Of a DNA stretch of 64,000 nt, positions 38,844 through 48,535 are shown in pieces. The notes under the pieces were generated by a model, which did not search any database, was not told where the DNA came from, and was given only the letters and a program-made list of their open reading frames with translations. Positions within the stretch are counted from its first letter, which is position 1. Every line of letters starts with the position of its first letter. Both the position numbers and the translations under genes were made by a program. The DNA is from Arthrobacter sp. NEB 688 (GTDB lineage: Bacteria > Actinomycetota > Actinomycetes > Actinomycetales > Dermatophilaceae): the NCBI RefSeq assembly GCF_013201035.1, contig NZ_CP053707.1:806001-870000 (forward strand), written 5' to 3'.

Positions 38844-39995
38844 GTGAGCTCAGTGCTCCACCCCACGGACGCATCCCGCGTCGTCGATGGTCTCGGCTTT
38901 CCCCTCGGGGACGTCGTCTCGGCCGTCGGCGTCGGGTGGCCCACCGTTTCACGTGAAACGGTGTCGCCGCCGGAGGAGCAGGCGCCCAGTCCCACGAACC
39001 CCGTTCCGCCGGCAGAGCCGGTGGTCGATGCGGAGTCCGCCACACCCGACCACGAGGAGCGAGCCGCCATCGCCGCATCCATCCCGGGAGCCGACGGCAA
39101 CACGCCGCTCGCCCAGGCCGTTGCCGAGGACGAGCGCAAGCGGGTGACCCTCAGCGGGCGTCCCGTGCCACGTCCGGCCCAGACCCGCGTGCTCACCGTG
39201 GCGAACCAGAAGGGTGGCGTCGGCAAGACGACGACCACGGTCAACATCGCCGCCGCGCTGGCCCAGGCCGGCTCGACCGTCCTCGTCATCGACCTCGACC
39301 CGCAGGGCAACGCGAGCACGGCGCTCGGCATCGACCACCACGCCGAGGTGCCGAGCATCTACGACGTCCTCGTCGACGGCTCCCCGATCAGTGGCGTCGT
39401 CCAGCGCTGCCCGGACATCGAGGGCCTCACGTGCGCGCCGGCGACGATCGACCTCGCCGGCGCCGAGATCGAGCTCGTCTCGCTCGTCGCCCGCGAGACC
39501 CGGCTGCAGAAGGCGGTCTCCGCGTACGTGGAGGAGCGCGCGGCGGCGGGGGACCGCCTCGACTATGTGCTCATCGACTGCCCGCCGAGCCTCGGCCTGC
39601 TCACGGTCAACGCGTTCGTCGCGGCGAACGAGGTGTTCATCCCGATCCAGTGCGAGTACTACGCGCTCGAGGGCCTGAGCCAGCTCCTCAAGAACATCGA
39701 GCTGATCCGCAACCACCTCAACCCCGACCTGCACGTGTCGACGATCCTCCTGACCATGTACGACGGACGGACCCGGCTCTCGGCGCAGGTGGCGGACGAG
39801 GTCCGGGCCCACTTCGGCGCCCAGACCCTGCGGGCCACCGTGCCCCGGTCGGTCCGCATCAGCGAGGCGCCGAGCCACGGCCAGACCGTCATCACGTACG
39901 ACCCCAACAGCAGCGGTGCGCTGTCCTACCTCGAGGCGGCCGTCGAGCTCGCCGAGCGCGGCGCGGCCGACCCGACGACGGAGGAATCCGCATGA
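38844..39995 (+). CDS. parA: chromosome partitioning ATPase ParA
   Basis: The 383-aa product starts at GTG 38844, chosen because AGGAGGT at 38833-38839 is ideally spaced; an in-frame ATG at 38826 is the alternative. The deviant Walker [12 protein letters not shown] (catalytic Lys about 123), [12 protein letters not shown], and [12 protein letters not shown] are classic ParA. A disordered 100-residue N-terminus contains SRET residues encoded by a parS site at 38946. ParA forms an ATP-dependent DNA-bound gradient that moves ParB-parS. Its stop overlaps parB (ATGA). Confidence 0.97.
   Translation: MSSVLHPTDASRVVDGLGFPLGDVVSAVGVGWPTVSRETVSPPEEQAPSPTNPVPPAEPVVDAESATPDHEERAAIAASIPGADGNTPLAQAVAEDERKRVTLSGRPVPRPAQTRVLTVANQKGGVGKTTTTVNIAAALAQAGSTVLVIDLDPQGNASTALGIDHHAEVPSIYDVLVDGSPISGVVQRCPDIEGLTCAPATIDLAGAEIELVSLVARETRLQKAVSAYVEERAAAGDRLDYVLIDCPPSLGLLTVNAFVAANEVFIPIQCEYYALEGLSQLLKNIELIRNHLNPDLHVSTILLTMYDGRTRLSAQVADEVRAHFGAQTLRATVPRSVRISEAPSHGQTVITYDPNSSGALSYLEAAVELAERGAADPTTEESA
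38946..38959. other. parS: parS site 9 (perfect, inside parA)
   Basis: The exact core, in a 22-bp palindrome 38942-38963, lies within the parA coding region about 100 bases from its start. Confidence 0.95.
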
Positions 39996-41026
39996 GTGAG
40001 AAGCGGCGCGCCCTCGGTCGCGGCCTGGGCGCTCTCATCCCCGCCCAGCCGGCGACCGACCGCCCCGTCGACGTGTTCTTCAGGGACCGCGACGCCGAGG
40101 GGGTGACGCCCGAGCGCCCCGCGCCGGCCGACACCACCCCGTCGACCCCCGCGCAGGAGCCGGCGGCCGACGCGTCGGTCGACGGCCTGGCCCCGGTCCC
40201 CGGTGCCCGGTTCGCGGAGATCCCGCTCGACGCGATCCGCCCCAACCCGCGCCAGCCCCGGACCGTCTTCGACGAGGACGAGCTGGCCGAGCTCGTGCAC
40301 TCGATCCAGGAGATCGGGGTCCTCCAGCCCGTCGTCGTGCGGCCCGTCCCCGACGCCGGCCCGGACGACGAGGTGCGCTTCGAGCTCATCATGGGTGAGC
40401 GACGCTGGCGCGCCTCCCGTGAGGCCGGCAAGGACGTCGTCCCCGCCATCGTGCGCAGCACCGAGGAGGACGACCTCCTGCGGGACGCCCTCCTGGAGAA
40501 CCTCCACCGCAGCCAGCTCAACGCGCTCGAGGAGGCGGCCGCCTACCAGCAGCTCCTCGACGACTTCGGCTGCACCCAGGAGGAGCTCGCCACCCGGATC
40601 GGGCGCTCCCGTCCCCAGATCAGCAACACGCTCCGCCTCCTGCGCCTGCCCCCCCTCGTCGCCCGTCGGGTCGCGGCGGGTGTCCTCAGCGCCGGTCACG
40701 CCCGCGCGCTGCTCGGCCTGCCGGACGCGGCGGCGATGGAGCGCCTCGCGCAGCGGATCGTCGCCGAGGGACTCTCGGTCCGGACGGTCGAGGAGCTCGT
40801 CGCGCTGGGTGAGGGTGAGGCCCCCACCCGCCGCAGCGCCCCCCGCGCCGGCGGCCGGCGCCCGCAGCTCGACGACCTCGCGGCCGACCTCTCGGACCGT
40901 CTCGACACCCGGGTGCGCATCGCGCTGGGCGCCAAGAAGGGCCGCCTGACGGTGGAGTTCGCGTCCGTCGACGACCTCAACCGCATCCTCGAGGTCATGC
41001 GCCTGCGCGGCGAGATCCCGGCCTGA
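39992..41026 (+). CDS. parB: chromosome partitioning CTPase ParB
   Basis: The 344-aa product starts at ATG 39992, overlapping parA. The N-terminus [14 protein letters not shown] is the ParA-interacting box. After a linker comes [20 protein letters not shown] and GERRWRAS (about 135-142), the CTP-binding motif; the HTH for parS is in [20 protein letters not shown]. The C-terminal dimerisation domain ends with [15 protein letters not shown]. ParB clamps load at parS and slide to form the partition complex. Terminated by a strong hairpin. Confidence 0.97.
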   Translation: MSEKRRALGRGLGALIPAQPATDRPVDVFFRDRDAEGVTPERPAPADTTPSTPAQEPAADASVDGLAPVPGARFAEIPLDAIRPNPRQPRTVFDEDELAELVHSIQEIGVLQPVVVRPVPDAGPDDEVRFELIMGERRWRASREAGKDVVPAIVRSTEEDDLLRDALLENLHRSQLNALEEAAAYQQLLDDFGCTQEELATRIGRSRPQISNTLRLLRLPPLVARRVAAGVLSAGHARALLGLPDAAAMERLAQRIVAEGLSVRTVEELVALGEGEAPTRRSAPRAGGRRPQLDDLAADLSDRLDTRVRIALGAKKGRLTVEFASVDDLNRILEVMRLRGEIPA

Positions 41027-41063
41027 CGCACGCGAATCAGGTTCTGCGACAACGCATCAGCAA

Positions 41064-41107
41064 CACGAGAACGGCCCCGGACCAGATGGTCCGGGGCCGT
41101 TCTCGTG
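41064..41107. terminator. bidirectional terminator between parB and trxA
   Basis: A perfect 21-bp stem (41064-41084 with 41087-41107) with a two-base loop lies between the convergent parB and trxA stops. Confidence 0.85.
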
Positions 41108-41117
41108 AGGGTCGACG

Positions 41118-41444
41118 TCAGCCGAGGAACTGCTCGAGCTCGCGCAGGAGCACCGGCTTCGGGCGGGCCCCGATGATCGTCTTGACGATCTCGCCGCCCT
41201 GGTAGACGTGCATCGTCGGGATGCTCGTGATGCCGAGCTGGCCGGTGATGCCCGGGTTCTCGTCGGTGTTGAGCTTGACGACCGCGACCTTGTCGCCGTG
41301 GTCGCGCGCGATCTCCTCGAGGACCGGGGCGACGGCACGGCACGGTCCGCACCACTCGGCCCAGAAGTCGACGAGGACGGGTTTGTCGCTCTTGAGGACG
41401 TCGGCCTCGAAGGTGGCGTCGGTGGTGGTGCTCACGGCTCCCAT
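41118..41444 (-). CDS. trxA: thioredoxin
   Basis: The 108-aa product starts at ATG 41444 (MGAVSTTTDATFEADV). The active site WCGPC uses Cys32 and Cys35, with DFWAEWCGPCRAVAP, cis-Pro in TSIPTMHVYQGGE, and the usual length. It reduces protein disulfides and is itself reduced by the TrxB encoded just upstream, 98 bases away on the same strand. Confidence 0.97.
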   Translation of the reverse strand: MGAVSTTTDATFEADVLKSDKPVLVDFWAEWCGPCRAVAPVLEEIARDHGDKVAVVKLNTDENPGITGQLGITSIPTMHVYQGGEIVKTIIGARPKPVLLRELEQFLG

Positions 41445-41542
41445 GGGAGTTCCTTCCGGGTGGTGCGGGTGGGGTCGGTCAGTGGGGACGGGGGTGGGCG
41501 ATGGCTCGACGATGCCGGGAGGGTCCGACAGCCCGAGGTCGC

Positions 41543-42472
41543 TCAGTGGGCCAGGAAACGCTCGGCGTCGAGGGCTGCGGCGCAGCCGGAGCCGGCGGCG
41601 GTGATGGCCTGGCGGTAGGTGTGGTCGACGAGGTCGCCGCAGGCGAAGACGCCCGGGACGTTGGTCTTGGAGGTGCGGCCCTCGGTGAGGACGTAGCCCT
41701 CGGCGTCGAGGTCGACCAGGCCCTTGACGAGCTCGTTGCGCGGGTCGTGCCCGATCGCGACGAAGAGCCCGGTGGCGGCGAGCTCGCGGGTCTCGCCGGT
41801 CACGGTGTCGCGCAACGTGACCCCGGAGACCTTGGACTCGCCGTGGATGGCGTCGACGGCGCTGTTCCAGGCGAAGTGGATCTTCTCGTTCGCCGTGGCG
41901 CGCTCGGCCATGATCCGGCTGGCGCGCAGCTCGTCGCGGCGCACGACGACCGTGACGGACCGGGCGAACTTCGTGAGGAAGGTCGCCTCCTCCATCGCGG
42001 AGTCGCCACCGCCGACGACGACGATGTCCTGGTCGCGGAAGAAGAACCCGTCGCACGTGGCGCACCACGAGACGCCGTGGCCGGAGAGGCGCTTCTCGTC
42101 GGGCAGCCCGAGCTCGCGGTAGGCCGAGCCCATCGCGAGGATGACGGCCTTCGCGCGGTACTCGTTGCCCATGCCGTCGCGGACGAGCTTGACGTCACCG
42201 TCGAGCTCGACCTGCTCGACGTCGTCGGTGATGATCTCGGCCCCGAAGCGCTCGGCCTGCGCCCGCATGTTCTCCATGAGGTCCGGGCCCATGATGCCGT
42301 CACGGAAGCCGGGGAAGTTCTCGACCTCGGTCGTGTTCATCAGGGCGCCGCCGGCCGTGACCGAGCCCTCGATGACCAGGGGCTGGAGGTTGGCGCGCGC
42401 GGCGTACACGGCGGCGGTCCAGCCGGCCGGGCCGGAGCCGATGATGATGACGTTGCGGACGTCGGAGGTCAC
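41543..42472 (-). CDS. trxB: thioredoxin-disulfide reductase
   Basis: The product is about 309 aa from GTG 42472 ([17 protein letters not shown]); an ATG at 42481 is possible, though AAGGGG spacing favours the GTG. The FAD-binding [10 protein letters not shown], the redox-active CATC (about 137-140), [16 protein letters not shown] for NADPH, and [21 protein letters not shown] are all in place. It transfers electrons from NADPH to thioredoxin. Adjacent to sigM-like genes as in mycobacteria, where this pair is under redox-linked sigma control. Confidence 0.97.
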   Translation of the reverse strand: MTSDVRNVIIIGSGPAGWTAAVYAARANLQPLVIEGSVTAGGALMNTTEVENFPGFRDGIMGPDLMENMRAQAERFGAEIITDDVEQVELDGDVKLVRDGMGNEYRAKAVILAMGSAYRELGLPDEKRLSGHGVSWCATCDGFFFRDQDIVVVGGGDSAMEEATFLTKFARSVTVVVRRDELRASRIMAERATANEKIHFAWNSAVDAIHGESKVSGVTLRDTVTGETRELAATGLFVAIGHDPRNELVKGLVDLDAEGYVLTEGRTSKTNVPGVFACGDLVDHTYRQAITAAGSGCAAALDAERFLAH

Positions 42473-42601
42473 GGGACACATCCCCTTGTGGTGCTGGCGG
42501 GTGGACACCGCAACATGCGGTGCAGTTCGTTGAACCGATCCTAGGGCCGCGCTGTTCCCCGGACGGCCACGCCCCGCCGCTCGGGCAGCGGGTCCGGGTC
42601 G

Positions 42602-43441
42602 TCAGTCGACGAGGACGGGCCCGGAGACCACGTGGGCGTCGGTGCGGGTGCAGTCGCGGCCGACCGCCCAGGCGGTGCGGCGGCCGGACTCGGCGGTCGC
42701 GACGAGCACGGCCGCCGGGCGGCCGTCGACGGTGGCGATGTCGACGACGACGGTGTCGGCGTCGGGGACGTCGAGCCCCTCGGCGCAGGCCCGGGCCCCG
42801 GCGGCGGTGGAGAGCCCGCCGAGCCCGCCGGCGAGGCTGCCCCCCTCGGGGGCGACGTCGGCCCTGCCGGACGGGGACGCGGTGGCGTCGCCCGAGGCGT
42901 CGCGCCCGGTGCGGTCCCAGGGCAGGCCGCGCAGGACCTGCGCCGAGAGCCCGGCGGTCGAGTACCCGCGGCCGCTCTCGAGGACGACGACGCCGAGCGC
43001 GTCGTCCTCGGCGAGGAGGGTGAGCGCGGTCTCGGGGGCGGCCTGCGGGTCGGCGGCGTCGCTCGCGGCGCCGCTGTCGGAGGAGCCGCCGGCGAGACCG
43101 AGGCTGGCGGTGACCCCACCCGGGGCGATCGACTGCAGCACGACCCCGCCGAGCCCGAGCACGGCGACCGCCGAGGCCGCGACGGCCACGAGGTGCCAGC
43201 GCGAGCGCCGGCGCAGGGGCACCACGACGTCGTCGGGGGCGCCGGGACGGCGCACCGCCGGGGTGTCGTCGCGGGTGGACCCGTCGGTGAGCAGGGCGCG
43301 GGCCTCGGCGGCGAGGGCGGCCTCGATGCGGGCCACGAGGTCGCCGGGCATCGGCTCGGGGTCGGGGAGGGAGCCGAGGAGGGCCCGCATCCCCGTCGGG
43401 TCGTGCTCGACGGGGGCGGTCTCGTCGTGGGGGTGGGTCAC
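42602..43441 (-). CDS. probable membrane anti-sigma factor (RsmA-like position)
   Basis: The 279-aa product starts at GTG 43441 with GGAGGAG upstream. It has an N-terminal cytoplasmic part with LLGSLPDPEPMPGDLVARIEAAL, one membrane helix at about 82-104 (WHLVAVAASAVAVLGLGGV), and an extracytoplasmic, Ser/Gly-rich C-terminal part of about 170 residues with two Cys (ARACAEGL, GRDCTRT). No zinc HxxxCxxC motif is seen. It follows the ECF sigma gene in the slot of Rv3912/RsmA, so anti-sigma function is inferred mainly from position and topology. Confidence 0.7.
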   Translation of the reverse strand: MTHPHDETAPVEHDPTGMRALLGSLPDPEPMPGDLVARIEAALAAEARALLTDGSTRDDTPAVRRPGAPDDVVVPLRRRSRWHLVAVAASAVAVLGLGGVVLQSIAPGGVTASLGLAGGSSDSGAASDAADPQAAPETALTLLAEDDALGVVVLESGRGYSTAGLSAQVLRGLPWDRTGRDASGDATASPSGRADVAPEGGSLAGGLGGLSTAAGARACAEGLDVPDADTVVVDIATVDGRPAAVLVATAESGRRTAWAVGRDCTRTDAHVVSGPVLVD

Positions 43442-43526
43442 GAGCTCCTCCGGTCGGCGGCGCGCTGGACGCAGCGGGTGGGACGTCTGGGGGTGGGCGC
43501 GCAGGGTGCGAGCCAGGGGTGTGACG

Positions 43527-44132
43527 TCACGTGGCCCCCTGCGGTTCCGTCGCGTCGGAGCTTCCCTCGGCGGGGCGCAGCATCGCGGCCAGGGCCTCGC
43601 GGCCGCGGAAGCAGCGGGACTTGACCGTGCCCTCGGCGACCCCGAGCACGACGGCGGCCTCGGCGACGGGCATCCCGTGCATGTCGACGAGGACGAGCGC
43701 CGTGCGCTGGCCCTCGGGCAGGCGGGCGAGGGCCTCGCGCACGACGAGGGCGGTCTCGGTGGAGGCGTGGCGGTCGTGGCGGTCGGGCAGGTCGAGCTCG
43801 CCGAGGTCGCCGGCCCGACGGACCGCCACCTTCTCGCGCCGCAGCCGGTCCAGGCAGGCGTTGACGACGATCCGGTGCAGCCACGTGGTGACGGCGGCGT
43901 CCCCGCGGTAGGCGTCGGCCCGGCGGAAGGCCGAGATGAACGCCTCCTGCACCGCGTCGGCCGCCAGCTCGCGCTGGCCCGTCGTGCGCATCGCGACGGC
44001 GAACATCCGGTCGCGATGGCGGCGGAAGAGCTCACCGAACGCGACCCCGCCGTCCCCCGCGACGTGCCGCGCCAGGAGGGTGGCGTCGTCGAGGTCGGCC
44101 AGGTCCGGCGCGGTCACGTCGGGACCCGTCAC
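43527..44132 (-). CDS. sigM: ECF RNA polymerase sigma factor, SigM type
   Basis: The 201-aa product starts at GTG 44132, overlapping the upstream stop (GTGA). Region 2 is LFRRHRDRMFAVAMRTTG, DAVQEAFISAFRRADAYRGD, and TWLHRIVVNACLDRLRR; region 4 is LPEGQRTALVLVDMHGMPVAEA and GVAEGTVKSRCFRGREAL. It directs transcription of an envelope or redox stress regulon. The order murJ - pseudokinase - sigma - anti-sigma - trxB - trxA mirrors the mycobacterial sigM locus. Confidence 0.9.
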   Translation of the reverse strand: MTGPDVTAPDLADLDDATLLARHVAGDGGVAFGELFRRHRDRMFAVAMRTTGQRELAADAVQEAFISAFRRADAYRGDAAVTTWLHRIVVNACLDRLRREKVAVRRAGDLGELDLPDRHDRHASTETALVVREALARLPEGQRTALVLVDMHGMPVAEAAVVLGVAEGTVKSRCFRGREALAAMLRPAEGSSDATEPQGAT

Positions 44133-46198
44133 CCGGTGACGACGACCTCGTCGAGCCAGGCCCGACGCTTGCCGTCGGCGTCCACGTGGAGGCCGGTGTA
44201 CCAGACGATGATGTACTGCCCGCTCACCTTCTCGGGGACGGGGAACTCGAGGGTCCCCTTGGCGTCCGTCTTCTCGCCGATCTTCGTCGCCCCGTCGAGC
44301 GAGGCGTCCGGGCCGACCCACACCTCGAGGTCGACGTTCTGCGGGATGTCGAGCTCGACGTTCTGCGGCTTCTTGTTCGGCCCGAGGTCGACGACCAGGC
44401 CGAGGCCCTTCTTGAGGCCGCCGAAGTCGTCGGTGCGGTAGTTCTCGGAGTTCCAGCCGGTGGACCGGTCGCCGTCGTAGGTCTTCGGGGTCAGGCTGTC
44501 GTTCTCGGAGCCGTCGCCCGCGGGGTCGAGCGCCTGCACCTTGAGGATGGCGAGCGGCTCGGGGCGGCCGGTGTCGTCGTCGGTGTCCTCGCCCACGGTC
44601 GAGCTCGCCGACGGGCTGCGCGAGGCCGAGGCGCTCGGGCCGGACGTCGAGGACCCGTCGAGGCCCAGGTCGGTGTTGGACCCGATCTGCCGCACCCCGT
44701 TGATGCCGATGACGACCGCCACGACGAGGAAGGTGATGATGATGCCGATCGCCAGCTTGGACTGGTCGCGGGTCAGGGGCTCGGCGGGGACGAGCGGGGA
44801 GAGCACGTCCTCGTCGTCGTCGGCGTCGGGGTCGCGCCGGGTGTCGGGCGAGAGCTCGGTGACCTTGTCGACGGCTCGGCGGGCGAACGAGGACACGCTC
44901 GTGCCGACGGAGGTCATCGCGGCGGTGACCGCGGCGCCGGAGGACGCCCGCCCGGTCTCGTCGGCGTCGTCGGTGTCCACGCGCCCGTCCGCGCTCGCGG
45001 CGGTGGGCGCCGCCCCGGCGGCCGGGGCCTCGTCGGAGACCCACGCCGGGGGGACGGGGCGCTCGATGACGCGGGTGGCGTCGCTGTCGTCGTCGACGTC
45101 CGCGTCCACGGCGTCGTCGGTGGTCTCGGGGTCGTCGGCCTCGTCGACGCTGCTGGAGACGGCCGGCTGCTCGGCGGTCGGTGCCTCGTCGTCCGATGCC
45201 TCGTCGTCCCGAGCCCCGTCGTGGTGCGCCCCCGCGGCGGCGGCCACGGCTCCCGCCCCGGCGGCGGCGGGCAGGACCGGCAGCGTCGCGGTGGCGTCGT
45301 CGTCGCGGTGCGCGTCGTCGGAGGCGGGCTGCGGCGACGCCTCGACCTCGGACGTGCCCCCGGCCTCGGCATCCGCCTCGTCGGCCTCGTCCACCTCGGG
45401 CTCGGGCGTGAACAGGGGCTGGACCGGCCGTCCGACGACCTGGCGCGAGGGCCACGGGGCGACCTGGCTCGCGTAGTCGCCGGGCGAGGTCGGGCCCTGG
45501 TCGTCGGTGAGGGTGAGCCGGCAGATGGCGTCGAGGTCGCGCGGCACGCCGGCGGCGATCTCGGAGGGCGAGGCGACGCCTCCGGGGACGCGGGGCGCGG
45601 CACCGAGGCCGGCGGCGCCCGCCCCGAGGGGCCAGAGGCCGGTGAGCCCGGCGTAGGCGAGGGCCACGACACCGACGGCGTCGCGGCGGGCGGCCTCCTC
45701 CGGCTCGAGGCCGTCCTCGCCGGCGCGCACGGCGGCGACCTCGAGGCCGCGCAGGCGCACCTCGCCGTCGGCGGTGCGCAGGACGTCGTCAGGGGTGAGG
45801 TCGAGGTGGTGCATGCCCCGGCCGCGGGCGGACTCGAGCGCGGCGGCGACCTCGCCGGTGATGCGGCGGACCTCGTCGCCGGGGACCCCGCCGGCGGCGA
45901 CCAGGTCGGCCAGGGTGCGGGCGTCGGGGATCTCCTCCTCGACGAGCCAGGCGACGTCGTCGTCCCGGCCGACGTCGAGGACCCGCAGGAGGACGGGGTG
46001 GGTGACCGAGCCGGCGCGGCGCGCGGCGTCGAGGAAGGCGGCCGTGCGGTGGTCGTCGGCGGCGACGACGAGCACGGACACGCGACGGCCGAGGGTGGTG
46101 TCGTCGGCGATCCAGCGCTCGGTGCCGCGGTCCTGCGCCACCCTCCGGTGCGCCGTGTACCTGCCCCCGAGCACGGTGCCGGGTCCCACACCCTTCAC
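44129..46198 (-). CDS. membrane pseudokinase (MurJ-associated), inactive kinase domain
   Basis: The product is about 689 aa from GTG 46198, which has GAAGGAG six bases upstream; an ATG at 46237 is in frame. Residues 10-260 fold like a Ser/Thr kinase, but the HRDLKPxN motif reads HLDLTPDDV and DFG reads LRGLE, so it should be inactive. A 220-residue acidic linker, one membrane helix (about 484-505, IGIIITFLVVAVVIGING) and an extracellular discoidin-like domain with STGWNSENY follow. In mycobacteria the equivalent pseudokinase is fused to MurJ and recruits FhaA; here it is a separate gene 75 bases from murJ. Confidence 0.82.
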   Translation of the reverse strand: MKGVGPGTVLGGRYTAHRRVAQDRGTERWIADDTTLGRRVSVLVVAADDHRTAAFLDAARRAGSVTHPVLLRVLDVGRDDDVAWLVEEEIPDARTLADLVAAGGVPGDEVRRITGEVAAALESARGRGMHHLDLTPDDVLRTADGEVRLRGLEVAAVRAGEDGLEPEEAARRDAVGVVALAYAGLTGLWPLGAGAAGLGAAPRVPGGVASPSEIAAGVPRDLDAICRLTLTDDQGPTSPGDYASQVAPWPSRQVVGRPVQPLFTPEPEVDEADEADAEAGGTSEVEASPQPASDDAHRDDDATATLPVLPAAAGAGAVAAAAGAHHDGARDDEASDDEAPTAEQPAVSSSVDEADDPETTDDAVDADVDDDSDATRVIERPVPPAWVSDEAPAAGAAPTAASADGRVDTDDADETGRASSGAAVTAAMTSVGTSVSSFARRAVDKVTELSPDTRRDPDADDDEDVLSPLVPAEPLTRDQSKLAIGIIITFLVVAVVIGINGVRQIGSNTDLGLDGSSTSGPSASASRSPSASSTVGEDTDDDTGRPEPLAILKVQALDPAGDGSENDSLTPKTYDGDRSTGWNSENYRTDDFGGLKKGLGLVVDLGPNKKPQNVELDIPQNVDLEVWVGPDASLDGATKIGEKTDAKGTLEFPVPEKVSGQYIIVWYTGLHVDADGKRRAWLDEVVVTG

Positions 46199-46273
46199 CG
46201 CGGGCTCCTTCGGTCGTCGGTCACGGCGCTCCGCCACGGCGTGCGGCGGGTCCGTCCATCGTAGGGGGTCGGG

Positions 46274-47932
46274 TCAGCGTCGACGCAGACCCCGCAGCCG
46301 CCGGGCGACCGGGTCGAGCAGGCGCCCGACCTCCTCGACGCCGAGGGCGTGCGCGACGCCCCACGTGACGGCGAGCTCGACGACACCGGCGACACCGAGG
46401 ACCAGCGCCCCGAGGAGGAAGGTGTGCAGCCCGCGCTCGATGCCGAAGTCGGGGAAGAGCAGGTGGATGGCCACCCCGAGCAGGGCGGCGGTGACGACCG
46501 CGGGCACGCCGACGCGGACGTACACGCGCGCGGCGCCGCGCAGGCCGACCCGCCCGTGCTGGCGGCGCAGCACGAGCCAGCCGACGACGGCGCCGACGAC
46601 GTAGGCGGTGGTCTGCCCGAAGGCGAGGACGGTCGCGGTGCGCTGCGGGGGCAGGGTCGAGGCGAACCAGGCGATGGCCATCGAGATGCCGGTGACGACG
46701 CACTGCGTCCGGAAGGACCAGAAGGTCTGCTGCTGCGCGTAGAAGACGCGGTCGTTGAGGTAGACCCAGCCGAGCGGCAGGATCCCGCCGAAGAGGCCGA
46801 CGAGCACCGCCGCGATGGCCTGCGTGTCGGACAGCGGGTTGCGGAAGAACAGGGTGGCCGTGACGACCGGCACCGTCGCGAGGACGAGCGCGACGACGGG
46901 CAGCAGCAGCGGCGCGGGCATCCGCAGGCCCTGCTCGTGGTGGCGCATGACCGTCTCGTGGTCGCCGCGGCTGGCCGCCTCGGACAGCTGCGTGTAGAGG
47001 GCCGTGACGAGCGAGACGGTGACGATGCCGTGCGGCAGCATCATGAGCAGCTGCGCGGGACTGAAGGCGGCGATGCCGGCGGCCGGCAGGCCGAGCTCCT
47101 TGCCCTTGTCGGCGGCGTCGGTGAGGACCTGCGTCGTGACCCAGAAGCCGACCTGGACGACGACGATCGAGGCGAAGCTCCACTTGGCGACGTCCGAGAC
47201 GCCCTCGAAGCCGTGGCCCTTGAAGCCCCAGCGCGGGCGGTAGCGGAAGCCCATCCGGCGCAGCGGCGGCACGAGGGCCGCGGCCTGCAGGACGATCGAC
47301 AGCGTCGAGGTCCCCGCGAGGATGGCGATCATCTCCGGGGTCCAGGCGCCCGGCTCGGCGCGCACCGGCAGGCCGGCGAGCACGAACCAGCCGAGCCCGC
47401 CGATGGCGACGACGTTGGCCACGAGCGGCGCCCAGGTGAAGGCGGCGAAGCGGCCGTTGGCGTTGAGCACCTGGCCGAAGATCGTGTAGAGCCCGTAGAA
47501 GAGGATCTGCGGGACGCAGACGAACGCGAAGACCGTGCCGAGCTGGAGGGCCTGCGCGTCGCTCGTGCGGAAGTACAGGCGAACGAGGAGCGGCGAGGCC
47601 ACCGTGAGGACGACGGTCGCGACGACGAACAGGGCGATGGCGGCGGTGATGAGCCGGTTGACGAAGTCCTCGCCGGCGTCCGGCCGGGTGCGCGCGCGGA
47701 TGATCTGCGGCACGAGGACCGCGTTGAGCGTCCCGCCGGCCAGCAGCAGGTAAAGGCTGTTCGGCAGCGTGTTCGCGACCGTGAACGCCTCGGCCGCCAG
47801 GCCCGTGCCGCCGATGACCGAGGTGAGCAGGAGGGCGCGGAGCATCCCCGCCACGCGGCTCGCGAGGGTCCCCGCGGCCATGACGGCACCCGAGCGGCCC
47901 ACGCTGGGGGCCGGCGCGTTCGTCGTGCTCAC
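46274..47932 (-). CDS. murJ: lipid II flippase MurJ
   Basis: The 552-aa product starts at GTG 47932, overlapping the nudix stop (GTGA). It is a MOP-superfamily protein with about 14 membrane helices: AGTLASRVAGMLRALLLTSV at the start with the conserved Arg, TLPNSLYLLLAGGTLNAVLVPQ, MLPHGIVTVSLVTALYTQLS and FYAQQQTFWSFRTQ. It flips peptidoglycan precursor lipid II to the outer leaflet. The frame continues upstream only as a shadow of the nudix gene. Confidence 0.95.
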   Translation of the reverse strand: MSTTNAPAPSVGRSGAVMAAGTLASRVAGMLRALLLTSVIGGTGLAAEAFTVANTLPNSLYLLLAGGTLNAVLVPQIIRARTRPDAGEDFVNRLITAAIALFVVATVVLTVASPLLVRLYFRTSDAQALQLGTVFAFVCVPQILFYGLYTIFGQVLNANGRFAAFTWAPLVANVVAIGGLGWFVLAGLPVRAEPGAWTPEMIAILAGTSTLSIVLQAAALVPPLRRMGFRYRPRWGFKGHGFEGVSDVAKWSFASIVVVQVGFWVTTQVLTDAADKGKELGLPAAGIAAFSPAQLLMMLPHGIVTVSLVTALYTQLSEAASRGDHETVMRHHEQGLRMPAPLLLPVVALVLATVPVVTATLFFRNPLSDTQAIAAVLVGLFGGILPLGWVYLNDRVFYAQQQTFWSFRTQCVVTGISMAIAWFASTLPPQRTATVLAFGQTTAYVVGAVVGWLVLRRQHGRVGLRGAARVYVRVGVPAVVTAALLGVAIHLLFPDFGIERGLHTFLLGALVLGVAGVVELAVTWGVAHALGVEEVGRLLDPVARRLRGLRRR

Positions 47933-48420
47933 CCGGCGTCCCCGGCGAGGCGCTGCCACGCGAGCCGGGCGATCCGCCGCTCGTTGGGGAAGGTCAGGTG
48001 CCGGTGGGCGTCCTCGAGGGCGAGCCACGCGACGTCGATGGCCTCGTGGTCGGGGTCCTTCTCGATCGTCAGGTGCCCGCCGGTCGCCTCGAGGAGGTAG
48101 TGGTGCACGTACTTGTGGATGCGCCGGTCGCCGGCCGCGAACCAGTAGTCGATGGTGCCGAGCTCGATGAGCACGCGGCCCTCGATGCCGGTCTCCTCCT
48201 CGACCTCGCGCACGGCGGTCTCGGGCAGGGTCTCCTCGCCCTCGATGTGGCCCTTCGGCAGGCACCACTCGACGCGTCCGGCGCGGTTGCGGCGCGCGAT
48301 GACGGCGATCCGGGCGCGGCCCTCGTGGACGTCGACGACGACGCCGCCGGCGCTGCGCTCCTCGACCGCCGGGAGCCGGCGCGGCGGTGACCCGGCGGGG
48401 TCTGCTGCTGCGTGGCTCAT
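47929..48420 (-). CDS. nudix hydrolase
   Basis: The 163-aa product has a perfect nudix box: GHIEGEETLPETAVREVEEE with TGI (about residues 57-79). SAGGVVVDVHEGRARIAVIA begins the fold. It hydrolyses a nucleoside-diphosphate-linked substrate, not identifiable from sequence. It occupies the Rv3908 (MutT4) position between murJ and the tRNA nucleotidyltransferase gene. It is divergent from that gene and is the first gene of the murJ operon. Confidence 0.93.
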   Translation of the reverse strand: MSHAAADPAGSPPRRLPAVEERSAGGVVVDVHEGRARIAVIARRNRAGRVEWCLPKGHIEGEETLPETAVREVEEETGIEGRVLIELGTIDYWFAAGDRRIHKYVHHYLLEATGGHLTIEKDPDHEAIDVAWLALEDAHRHLTFPNERRIARLAWQRLAGDAG

Positions 48421-48521
48421 CTGGTCACTGTAACCACTGGGGCCACGCGCGGCCGGGTCGTCGGGGCGCCGGTCGGGTGCCCGCCGAGGGTCCTCCGGAC
48501 GGGGTGGACCGCGCGCCCGCC

Positions 48522-48527
48522 TAGGCT
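48522..48527 (+). promoter_or_regulatory. -10 element of a probably leaderless CCA-enzyme transcript
   Basis: TAGGCT lies eight bases before the GTG at 48536 with no ribosome site between, the pattern of leaderless actinobacterial genes. Confidence 0.5.
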
Positions 48528-48535
48528 TGGCCCTC

